10,037 nt of DNA, taken from an uncultured Arcobacter sp. (GTDB lineage: Bacteria; Campylobacterota; Campylobacteria; Campylobacterales; Arcobacteraceae). The stretch spans positions 1 through 10,037 of the forward strand of contig CALMBI010000218.1 in the NCBI GenBank assembly GCA_937860115.1, in the 5' to 3' direction. The translations under genes and the position numbers were made by a program. Of the stretch, positions 1 through 6,187 are shown piece by piece; the first letter of the stretch is position 1; every line of letters starts with the position of its first letter. Under the pieces are notes generated by a model that saw nothing but the letters and a program-made list of their open reading frames with translations, was not told the DNA's origin and did no database searches.

Positions 1-2
1 AA

Positions 3-131
3 AATCAAAAATCATCATCAACTCAAAGCTCATCATTGCATGAAGTTGAAAATGTTGAACTTTCAACCAAAGTGATGGAGTTTTATACTAAAAATGATGG
101 TGATATTTGTGTGTGGGTTGTTGAAAATTAA
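3..131 (+). CDS. C-terminal end of an unidentified protein (truncated by window edge)
   Basis: An open frame runs from the window edge to a TAA at 129-131, giving about 42 residues. It begins with a Ser/Gln/Asn-rich stretch, then a beta-strand-like alternation (ENVELSTKVMEF), a turn (KNDGD) and a closing hydrophobic strand (ICVWVVEN). The next gene starts 16 bases after the stop with its own ribosome binding site, so this gene is probably the first visible member of the transglycosylase/transglutaminase operon. The closing pattern of a charged turn followed by a short hydrophobic strand at the very end is reminiscent of small secreted lipoproteins such as the LPP20 family, but 42 residues are too few to name a family. 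The evidence that it is coding is the open frame, the amino acid composition and the close fit to the downstream operon. Confidence 0.55.
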   Translation, partial: NQKSSSTQSSSLHEVENVELSTKVMEFYTKNDGDICVWVVEN

Positions 132-135
132 TCAC

Positions 136-141
136 TAAGGA
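136..141 (+). promoter_or_regulatory. Ribosome binding site deciding the start of the lytic transglycosylase gene
   Basis: TAAGGA lies 6 bases upstream of the ATG at 148, an ideal distance. An in-frame TTG at 142 would sit directly against this motif and leave no spacer, so the ATG at 148 is preferred. Confidence 0.7.
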
Positions 142-147
142 TTGTTT

Positions 148-1311
148 ATGAAACAACTCATTGAGCTCAAAAATCTTTTATTTATCTCTTTATTGGCGAC
201 ATTATTTCCATTGGAAGCAAATGAATATGAAAACTATTTAAAAAAGCATAATGATCAATTTATCAAATATCAAAAAGATATCGATAATGAATTTCAAGCT
301 TATAAAAAAGCTTATGATCAATCGTTTAAAGAATACAAAGATGAGATCACAAAAAAATGGCCAAAAGCTGATATATCGACAAATTTTCGATGGGTTGAAT
401 ATGACCGAAATTACAATTCTAAAAAAGCAGTAGATTATCAAAAACAAAAGATCGATCTAGAAGTTCATGCTGCAAATGCGAAAGAAGCAGAGATAAAACT
501 TACCAAAATGTTTGAAGAGCTTATGAAATATGATGCTAATAAAGGGTATATGAATGATATTTTAGATCAAAAGATCACTAAAAAGCTTGGGACAGGCCGA
601 GATAATTTACAAAATAGTGAAAAGTTGATCGGGGATTTTATTTCCCAAGAGGATGAGCAAGGAATAAAAGCTGCTATAGTAGTAGAAAAAATCCAAGAGA
701 TACCATTTCAAGATAATAAAATCTATAAAATAGAGATCCCTTTCCCATCAAATGCACTTTTAAAAAAAGCGAAACTCTTTAAGGCTAAAGTTTCACAAGA
801 AGCAAAGAAAAATAATATAGAAGATGCTTTGATATTTGCGATTATTGAAAATGAAAGTAGTTTCAATCCATTAGCCAAAAGTTATGTTCCTGCGTTTGGA
901 TTGATGCAAATTGTTCCTCAAACAGCTGGAGTTGATAGTTATTATGCATTATATGGCAAAAAACAACTCCTTGATGGTGGATATTTATTTGAACCAAACA
1001 ATAATATCATGATAGGAACGACCTATCTCAATCTTCTATTTTTTAAATACCTAAAAGATATCAAAAATGACGAAAGCAGACTCTATTGTGCTATAGCATC
1101 ATACAATGGTGGATCTGGAACTGTTGCAAAATCGTTTAGTGGAGCTAAAAGTATCCCTTTGGCACTCCAAGAAATAAATTCACTTACTAGTGATGCACTC
1201 TATAAAAAACTTATGAAAGATATCCCTGCTAGTGAAACTAGAAAATATCTTTACAAAGTACGTAAAAGTTATCACGAATATAAACAATTACTTCAAAAAG
1301 GGGTATTGTAA
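148..1311 (+). CDS. MltC-like periplasmic lytic murein transglycosylase
   Basis: Predicted to cleave the MurNAc-GlcNAc bond of peptidoglycan in the periplasm, forming 1,6-anhydro-MurNAc ends. Numbering is from the ATG at 148 (387 residues). A signal peptide covers about residues 1-24 (hydrophobic core LLFISLLATLF). It has no lipobox cysteine, unlike the E. coli lipoprotein MltC. Residues 25-72 form a charged helical stretch with aromatic residues every 11 positions (Y27, F38, F49, F60, W71). Residues 70-165 resemble the N-terminal domain of MltC (DUF3393 type; note FRWVEYDRNYNSKKAVDY). The SLT domain spans about 210-370. It shows catalytic Glu236 in ENESSFNP, AFGLMQI at 249-255 and ASYNGG at 317-322, so the active site is intact. 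The TAA stop overlaps the ATG of the next gene by one base (TAATG), which implies translational coupling to the transglutaminase-like protein. The family call is strong; the MltC subfamily call is probable. Confidence 0.9.
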   Translation: MKQLIELKNLLFISLLATLFPLEANEYENYLKKHNDQFIKYQKDIDNEFQAYKKAYDQSFKEYKDEITKKWPKADISTNFRWVEYDRNYNSKKAVDYQKQKIDLEVHAANAKEAEIKLTKMFEELMKYDANKGYMNDILDQKITKKLGTGRDNLQNSEKLIGDFISQEDEQGIKAAIVVEKIQEIPFQDNKIYKIEIPFPSNALLKKAKLFKAKVSQEAKKNNIEDALIFAIIENESSFNPLAKSYVPAFGLMQIVPQTAGVDSYYALYGKKQLLDGGYLFEPNNNIMIGTTYLNLLFFKYLKDIKNDESRLYCAIASYNGGSGTVAKSFSGAKSIPLALQEINSLTSDALYKKLMKDIPASETRKYLYKVRKSYHEYKQLLQKGVL

Positions 1312-2744
1312 TGTTAAAAATAGCCCTTAGTGTAGCATTTTTTTGTTCACTTACATTTGGAGGAGAGTATGAAGAGTGGCTTAAAAAGCAAAATAACAAC
1401 TATACGCAGTATAAAAAATCGATAGATGATGAGTTTAGAGATATGCTTAAAAAAGATTGGGAGAGTTTTCAAACAAGTATGACTCCAACTATTTATAAAG
1501 AACCAAAACCAAAAGAGATTCCAATGGTAAAAAAAGAGGTTGAGGTTCCTAAAGAGGTGATCAAAAAGTCTCCAATTGTAGAAGTGAAAAAAATTGATGA
1601 GAAACCAATTATAGTTGAAAAACCAAAAGTGATAGAAAAACCTATCAAAGATCCAAATTTTACAAATATCAAAATAGATTTTTATTCACAAAAGTTAGAT
1701 TTTACTATCGATAAAAGCTATCAATTTTCACTTCAATCTATTTCAAATGATTCTATTAGTGATAGTTGGGATAAATTGAGTAAACTTGAATTTTCAAATT
1801 TCATAGATGAGATTAAAAAATATAAAAATAGTTTTGCACTTAATGATTGGGCTCTTTATCTAATGATCAATAAGATAGCTAATGAACTTTATAATGATCA
1901 AGATAAAGCAAATATTTTTACATGGTATACATTAGTAAAGATGGGTTATGATGTAAAAGTTGGTTATAGTAAAAATGAGATCTATCTTATGGCAACTGTA
2001 GAGCAATCATTGTATCAAATCCCTTTTTTTAGTTTGGATCAAAAAAGATACTATATTTTGACACCAAAAGGAAGACTCAATAATCTTGGTGCTATTTATA
2101 CGTATGAAGCAAATTATCCTAATGCAAAAAATCAACTTTCATTTGATATGAATAGTAAAGCAATAGCAATCTATACAAATGAAAAAACAAAACTTTTAAG
2201 TTTTCAAGACAATAACCAAAAATATAAAATTAATGGAAGTTATAGTCAAGATTTGATTGATTTTTACAAAACGTTTCCACAAAGTGAATATCAACTCTAC
2301 TTTAATTCTCAAAAATCACCATTTATAAATAATAGCCTTCTTAGATCACTAAAATCTCTAGTGGAAGGGAAAAGTGAAATTGAAGCAGTAAATCTCTTGC
2401 TTCATTTTGTTCAAAATGGGTTTTCTTATAAAACAGATGATGAGCAGTTTAGATACGAGAAAGTATTTTTTCCAGAGGAGCTACTTTATTATCCATATAG
2501 TGATTGTGAAGATAGAAGTATTATTTTTAGTTATTTGGTTGAGAATCTTCTTGGGCTTGATGTTGTGGGACTTAAATTTGAAGATCATCTTGCAACGGCT
2601 GTCAATTTTTCTAGTCGTATTGATGGGGATAGTTTTTTATTTGAAGGGAAACGATACACAATAAGTGATCCAACTTATATCAATGCAAATGCTGGAATGA
2701 CAATGCCACAGTATAAAAATAAACAGTTTGAGATTATCAAATAA
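1311..2744 (+). CDS. Secreted transglutaminase-like (papain-fold) cysteine protein
   Basis: A 477-residue exported protein. Residues 1-17 are a signal peptide (MLKIALSVAFFCSLTFGG). Residues 18-55 carry an 11-residue aromatic repeat (Y20, Y31, F42, F53) matching that of the upstream transglycosylase. Residues 62-115 are a Lys/Pro/Glu/Val-rich linker with EKP repeats, probably extended. A mixed alpha/beta region (about 115-340) contains WYTLVKMGYDVKVGY near 205-219, which resembles a degenerate transglutaminase half. The C-terminal transglutaminase-like core has Cys399 in YSDCEDRS, His426 in EDHLATAV and Asp453 in SDPTY, a complete Cys-His-Asp triad. Such folds act as proteases, amidases or acyl-transfer enzymes; the substrate cannot be read from sequence. 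The position behind a lytic transglycosylase, with a one-base overlap, suggests a peptidoglycan or envelope-protein target. That is an inference. The fold call is confident; the exact activity is unknown. Confidence 0.85.
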   Translation: MLKIALSVAFFCSLTFGGEYEEWLKKQNNNYTQYKKSIDDEFRDMLKKDWESFQTSMTPTIYKEPKPKEIPMVKKEVEVPKEVIKKSPIVEVKKIDEKPIIVEKPKVIEKPIKDPNFTNIKIDFYSQKLDFTIDKSYQFSLQSISNDSISDSWDKLSKLEFSNFIDEIKKYKNSFALNDWALYLMINKIANELYNDQDKANIFTWYTLVKMGYDVKVGYSKNEIYLMATVEQSLYQIPFFSLDQKRYYILTPKGRLNNLGAIYTYEANYPNAKNQLSFDMNSKAIAIYTNEKTKLLSFQDNNQKYKINGSYSQDLIDFYKTFPQSEYQLYFNSQKSPFINNSLLRSLKSLVEGKSEIEAVNLLLHFVQNGFSYKTDDEQFRYEKVFFPEELLYYPYSDCEDRSIIFSYLVENLLGLDVVGLKFEDHLATAVNFSSRIDGDSFLFEGKRYTISDPTYINANAGMTMPQYKNKQFEIIK

Positions 2745-2782
2745 TTCTTCGAAAGAAGATAAGCAAAAAAAGATGAATTATT
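2740..2782 (+). terminator. Possible weak stem-loop at the end of the transglutaminase-like gene
   Basis: AATAATTC (2740-2747) pairs with GAATTATT (2775-2782). Inside it lies a small hairpin, TCTTC-GAAA-GAAGA (2746-2759), with a GNRA tetraloop. No run of T follows, so it is not a canonical intrinsic terminator; it could be a processing or stabilising 3' structure, or chance in AT-rich DNA. It ends just before the -10 box of ilvE. Confidence 0.3.
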
Positions 2783-2785
2783 CAG

Positions 2786-2791
2786 TATAAT
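2786..2791 (+). promoter_or_regulatory. Putative sigma-70 -10 box for ilvE
   Basis: A perfect TATAAT lies about 50 bases upstream of the chosen ilvE start. There is no recognisable TTGACA at the usual distance, but the upstream DNA is A-rich. Vegetative promoters in Campylobacterota commonly lack a clear -35 box. Transcription would begin near 2798. Confidence 0.5.
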
Positions 2792-2839
2792 CATCCCTAA
2801 TTTTTACAAAAGAAACGATTTTATAGAAGGAAAATGAAA

Positions 2840-3760
2840 ATGGATAAAGCGGATTATATATGGATGGATGGTGAGTTTACACCTTGGGATGATGCAAAAG
2901 TTCATGTTTTGACACACACTTTGCACTACGGAAATGGTGCAATTGAAGGGACGAAAGCATATAAAACTGTTGATGGAAGATGTGCTATTTTTAAACTCAA
3001 TGAGCATACACAAAGACTTCTAAACTCTTCAAAGATGACTTTAATGAATGTACCATTTTCTTTAGAGGAGCTTAATGCTGCTCAAGTTGAATTGTTACAA
3101 AAAAACAATCTTACAGAGGGTGCATATATAAGACCACTTGTATATCTTGGATATGGAGTTATGGGATTGTATCATAAAGATTGTCCTGTAAATGTAAGTA
3201 TCAGTGCTTGGAAATGGGGAGCATACCTTGGAGAAGAGGGTCTTAGAAAAGGTGTAAGAGTAAAGATTAGCTCATTTACAAGAACTCCAAACACTTCAGG
3301 TATGGGAAAAGCTAAAGCAGTTGCAAATTATCTTAACTCACAAATGGCAAAATATGAAGCGGTTGAAGCTGGATATGATGAAGCTCTTTTAAGAGATGAT
3401 CAAGGATATATCGCTGAAGCTAGTGGAGCATGTTTTTTTATCGTTAGAGATGGTGTACTTATCTCTCCACCAAATGATGCTTCTTTAGAATCTATCACTC
3501 AAGCAACGGTTATTGATTTGGCACGTGATATGGGGATAGAGGTTGTAAGAAGAAGAGTAACAAGAGATGAAGTGTATATCGCTGATGAGGCATTTTTTAC
3601 AGGAACAGCTGCAGAAGTTACACCTATTAGGGAAGTTGATGCAAGAGTGATTGGATGTGGTAGTAGAGGCCCAATCACTGAGAAACTTCAATCAGCATAC
3701 TTTGATGCAGTTGCTGGAAAAAATCCAGACTATATCAAACATTTAACTTATATAAACTAA
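2840..3760 (+). CDS. ilvE: Branched-chain amino acid aminotransferase
   Basis: Catalyses the PLP-dependent transamination between branched-chain 2-oxo acids and glutamate, the last step of Leu, Ile and Val synthesis, in the cytosol. It is a fold type IV aminotransferase. From the ATG at 2840 it has 306 residues, normal for the family. Visible motifs are LHYGNGAIEGTKAY near the N-terminus, the PLP lysine in KAKAVANYLNS (Lys159), YIAEASGACFFI with its conserved Glu (about 193), and FFTGTAAEVTPI near the C-terminus. Two in-frame ATGs exist, at 2834 and 2840. The AAGGA at 2827-2831 is 8 bases from 2840 but only 2 from 2834, so 2840 is preferred; the alternative adds only Met-Lys. The gene stands alone between its own -10 box and an intrinsic terminator. 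D-amino acid transaminase and aminodeoxychorismate lyase share the fold but are shorter and lack this full motif set. Confidence 0.95.
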   Translation: MDKADYIWMDGEFTPWDDAKVHVLTHTLHYGNGAIEGTKAYKTVDGRCAIFKLNEHTQRLLNSSKMTLMNVPFSLEELNAAQVELLQKNNLTEGAYIRPLVYLGYGVMGLYHKDCPVNVSISAWKWGAYLGEEGLRKGVRVKISSFTRTPNTSGMGKAKAVANYLNSQMAKYEAVEAGYDEALLRDDQGYIAEASGACFFIVRDGVLISPPNDASLESITQATVIDLARDMGIEVVRRRVTRDEVYIADEAFFTGTAAEVTPIREVDARVIGCGSRGPITEKLQSAYFDAVAGKNPDYIKHLTYIN

Positions 3761-3776
3761 TCAAAACTAGAAACTT

Positions 3777-3803
3777 GGCTTCAACTAAAATGAAGCCTTT
3801 TTT
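3777..3803 (+). terminator. Intrinsic terminator after ilvE
   Basis: A perfect 7-bp stem, GGCTTCA (3777-3783) with TGAAGCC (3791-3797), has a 7-base loop and is followed directly by six T residues (3798-3803). It starts 16 bases after the ilvE stop. This is a textbook rho-independent terminator and the strongest one in the window. It separates ilvE from the SPFH-protein gene. Confidence 0.9.
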
Positions 3804-3811
3804 CATAAAAT
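3804..3811 (+). promoter_or_regulatory. Candidate -10 region for the SPFH gene
   Basis: CATAAAAT follows directly on the terminator T-run, about 45 bases before the SPFH start. Because a strong terminator separates this gene from ilvE, a promoter must lie in the 50 bases between them. This is the best -10-like match there, with a T-rich stretch upstream and no -35 box. The match is imperfect and the exact site is uncertain. Confidence 0.35.
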
Positions 3812-3853
3812 CTGAAACTTTAGAAAAAATCAAAACAAAAAAAGGGAACTAGT

Positions 3854-4921
3854 ATGCCAATAGACAATGACTATTTTAAAAATAGACAACAACAAAATCA
3901 AAATAACAAGCAAAATAATAATGGTGGAAACAATTCAAACTACGAACCACCATTTAGTATGCCTGAATTTAAAGGATTTGGAAAGAATACAGGTCTTATC
4001 TATACACTAGTAGTAATAGTAGCAATTATGTTTTTTGCTAAGCCCTTTATTATTATCAATTCAGGGGAGATTGGACTTATTAAAACACTTGGAAAATATG
4101 ATACTGATCCATTGTATCCAGGATTTCATCTAACTATTCCAGTATTACAAAAAGTTGATGTTGTTGATACAAAAGTACGACTTATCAACTATAAATCAAG
4201 TGAAGATTTAGGAACAGGGGTAACAAGAGATAGTGGAATTCTTGTAAATCCTGCAATCAATGTTCTCGATGCAAGAGGATTACCTGTCTCTATCGATTTA
4301 ACTGTTCAGTATCAACTTTTACCTTCAGGAGCACCTGCAACGATTGCAACTTGGGGACTTAGCTGGGAAGATAAAATCATCAATCCTGTTGTGAGAGACA
4401 TTGTGCGAAATGTTGTTGGAGCATTTACAGCTGAGGATCTTCCTACAAAAAGAAATGAAGTAGCTGTAAGAATCGATCAAGAGATAAGAAAAAATATCGA
4501 TGCACTTCCAAATAAGCCTGTAAAATTACTTTCAGTACAACTTAGAGAGATCGTTTTACCTGAAAAAGTAAAAGAGCAAATAGAAAGGGTACAAATTGCA
4601 AAACAAGAAGCTCAAAGGGTAACAGAAGAGGTCTTGAAAGCAAAACAAGAAGCTGAAAAAGCAAAAGCGATTGCGCAAGGGGAAGCGGATGCAAGAATGA
4701 TAGAAGCAACTGCAACTGCCCAAGCAAATAGTTTAGTATCTAAAAGTTTATCACCACAACTGATTCAGTTAAGACAAATTGAAGTTCAAGGGAAATTTAA
4801 TGAAGCACTCAAAGTGAACACAAATGCGCAAATTTTCTTAACACCTGGTGGTAGCACTCCAAACATTTGGGTGGATGCTAAGGGTAAAAATCAACAAATT
4901 AGCAGTGGAACAGCTAAATAA
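3854..4921 (+). CDS. SPFH-domain (prohibitin/HflK-like) inner-membrane protein
   Basis: A 355-residue membrane scaffold protein of the stomatin/prohibitin/flotillin/HflK superfamily. Such proteins form large oligomeric rings that organise membrane microdomains or modulate proteases such as FtsH. Residues 11-29 are an Asn/Gln-rich low-complexity stretch. One transmembrane helix lies at about 46-69 (IYTLVVIVAIMFFAKPFIII). The SPFH domain spans about 70-240; note GEIGLIKTLGKY and PGFHLTIPVLQKVDVVDTKV. Then comes an Ala/Glu/Lys-rich coiled coil at about 235-300 (KQEAQRVTEEVLKAKQEAEK) and a polar tail. The start has AAGGGA (3842-3847) 6 bases upstream. Campylobacter genomes carry a comparable gene next to ilvE. 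No HflC partner follows; instead an overlapping gene encodes a small membrane protein. Which cellular process it serves cannot be decided here. Confidence 0.9.
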   Translation: MPIDNDYFKNRQQQNQNNKQNNNGGNNSNYEPPFSMPEFKGFGKNTGLIYTLVVIVAIMFFAKPFIIINSGEIGLIKTLGKYDTDPLYPGFHLTIPVLQKVDVVDTKVRLINYKSSEDLGTGVTRDSGILVNPAINVLDARGLPVSIDLTVQYQLLPSGAPATIATWGLSWEDKIINPVVRDIVRNVVGAFTAEDLPTKRNEVAVRIDQEIRKNIDALPNKPVKLLSVQLREIVLPEKVKEQIERVQIAKQEAQRVTEEVLKAKQEAEKAKAIAQGEADARMIEATATAQANSLVSKSLSPQLIQLRQIEVQGKFNEALKVNTNAQIFLTPGGSTPNIWVDAKGKNQQISSGTAK

Positions 4922-5408
4922 TAAAAATAAAAACAATCTGCTCTTTGGAGTAGCACTTATTATCACCATCTTGGTGGTATGGGTATTTATATTGCTTACC
5001 CAAAAAAACTCTTTAGAAACACTCTATATAGAAACCAAAAAAAATCTTGATTTAGAATATCAAAATACTAAATATCTTCAAAAAAAACTTCTTAAAATCA
5101 AGCAAGAATTAAATAGTAAAGGTGTAGAGATAATAGTAGATATCAATGAAACTATAGAGCCAGCTAAAATTGAAGAACCAAAAAAAGTACAATATCAAGA
5201 GCCAACACCAAAAAAAGTGATCTTAGTACTCCCTGATGAAGAAAAGAATTATAAATCTGTGATCCCAAAATTAGAGTACAAAGATATCAAACTAGATGAT
5301 ACTAAAAATGTTAAAAAGGATGATATTAAAATAAGCCCAGAGGTTTTTATCAATAAAGATGATAAAAAACTTGAAGGTGCTAAGATTCAAATTGAGACAA
5401 AATTTTAA
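4905..5408 (+). CDS. Small single-pass membrane protein with coiled coil, unknown function
   Basis: Not a family I recognise. From the GTG at 4905 it has 167 residues. A short polar N-terminus (MEQLNNKNKN) is followed by one transmembrane helix at about 11-31 (NLLFGVALIITILVVWVFIL). Next come a charged coiled-coil-like helix at about 36-70 and a Lys/Glu/Asp/Pro-rich tail that looks largely unstructured. The start is uncertain: in-frame GTG 4848 and ATG 4875 are also open but lie deep inside the SPFH gene and lack well-spaced ribosome binding sites. GTG 4905 gives a 17-base overlap and a natural membrane-protein N-terminus, and would rely on translational coupling. The single helix and coiled coil match the architecture of its neighbour, so it may be a partner of the SPFH protein. 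That is an inference from gene order. Confidence 0.7.
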   Translation: MEQLNNKNKNNLLFGVALIITILVVWVFILLTQKNSLETLYIETKKNLDLEYQNTKYLQKKLLKIKQELNSKGVEIIVDINETIEPAKIEEPKKVQYQEPTPKKVILVLPDEEKNYKSVIPKLEYKDIKLDDTKNVKKDDIKISPEVFINKDDKKLEGAKIQIETKF

Positions 5409-5457
5409 AAAGTGCTTTGTTTATTATAGTATCAGCCACTTCCAACCACGAATTAGA

Positions 5458-5463
5458 TAGAAT
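5458..5463 (+). promoter_or_regulatory. Candidate -10 box for the hisIE-lpxB operon
   Basis: TAGAAT lies 34 bases before the hisIE start, in the 89-base gap after the membrane-protein gene. A second possible site is TATAGT at 5425-5430. Neither has a clear -35 element. No terminator was found in this gap, so read-through from the SPFH operon is also possible. Confidence 0.35.
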
Positions 5464-5474
5464 CCAAAAAATAA

Positions 5475-5493
5475 AAAGGCTAGAGAAAGGCTA
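5475..5493 (+). repeat. Short direct repeat containing the hisIE ribosome binding site
   Basis: AAAGGCTA occurs at 5475-5482 and again at 5486-5493, 11 bases apart. The second copy supplies AAAGG 7 bases before the ATG of hisIE and is the likely ribosome binding site. The first copy is too far away (18 bases) to serve the same start and may be chance or a standby site. Confidence 0.5.
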
Positions 5494-5497
5494 AGAG

Positions 5498-6181
5498 ATG
5501 ATAAATATATCACATATAGATTTTAAAAAACAAGATGTGATTATCCCTGTTGTAGTACAAGATAGTAAGAGTTTAGAAGTTTTGATGGTTGCTTATATGA
5601 ATGAAGAGGCGATGAAACTTTCACTTGAGAGTGGCTTTGCACACTATTTTAGTAGAAGTAAACAAAGACTTTGGAAAAAAGGAGAAGAGAGTGGACATAC
5701 TCAAAAAATAGTTGATATGCTACTTGATTGTGATAATGATACGATTTTAATTAAAGTAGAACAAGAGGGTGTTGCTTGTCATACAGGGAGAAAATCGTGC
5801 TTTTTTACAAGTTTGAAAACAAATGAAGTAGTGAGTGAAGTGGCAGTAGATATGAGTCAAAAATATAGTGTGATTGACCAACTCTATCATACAATCTTGG
5901 AGCGAAAAAATAGTACAGCTGAGAAATCATACACTGCAAGTTTATTGAATGGGAAAGAAAATAGCCTGCTTAAAAAGATAGTAGAAGAAGCAGGAGAACT
6001 TACTTTTGCCCTTAAAGACAACGATGAGAGTGAGATAATCTATGAGAGTGCAGATGTGGCTTATCATATTTTGGTGGCTCTTGCAAAACACAATATTTCT
6101 CCAGATAGAATCAAACAAGAGTTAGCAAGAAGATTTGGTCTGAGTGGAATCGATGAAAAAAACAGTAGAACAAATAAGTAA
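5498..6181 (+). CDS. hisIE: Bifunctional phosphoribosyl-AMP cyclohydrolase / phosphoribosyl-ATP pyrophosphatase
   Basis: Performs steps 2 and 3 of histidine synthesis in the cytosol: pyrophosphohydrolysis of PR-ATP (HisE half) and ring opening of PR-AMP (HisI half). The protein has 227 residues, typical of the fusion. HisI covers about 1-108, with MVAYMNEEA (30-38), FSRSKQRLWKKGEESGH (51-67), DCDNDTI (77-83) and GVACHTGRKSCF (91-102). Zinc-ligand cysteines Cys78, Cys94 and Cys101 and the Asp77/79/81 metal cluster are all present. HisE covers about 120-220, with KKIVEEAGE (159-167) and SADVAYH (184-190), the all-alpha MazG-like metal-binding helices. Both halves look active. It heads a tight cluster with lpxB 6 bases downstream. 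No other his gene is in the window, so histidine genes are scattered in this genome, as is common in the group. Confidence 0.96.
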   Translation: MINISHIDFKKQDVIIPVVVQDSKSLEVLMVAYMNEEAMKLSLESGFAHYFSRSKQRLWKKGEESGHTQKIVDMLLDCDNDTILIKVEQEGVACHTGRKSCFFTSLKTNEVVSEVAVDMSQKYSVIDQLYHTILERKNSTAEKSYTASLLNGKENSLLKKIVEEAGELTFALKDNDESEIIYESADVAYHILVALAKHNISPDRIKQELARRFGLSGIDEKNSRTNK

Positions 6182-6187
6182 AAATTC

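Noticed and set aside
2407..2664. 85-residue plus-strand frame within the transglutaminase-like gene
   Set aside because: It overlaps the conserved catalytic core in another frame; the catalytic triad lies in the main frame, so this one is a shadow.
4560..4740. Repetitive AAGAAGCTGAAAAAGCAAAA-like stretch in the SPFH gene as a DNA repeat
   Set aside because: The similarity comes from Lys/Ala/Glu/Gln codons in a coiled-coil helix; the units are irregular and there is no tandem array.
5409..5497. Possible small RNA or riboswitch upstream of hisIE
   Set aside because: The 89-base gap shows no stable stem, terminator or His-codon-rich leader peptide; only a short direct repeat and weak -10 boxes are visible.
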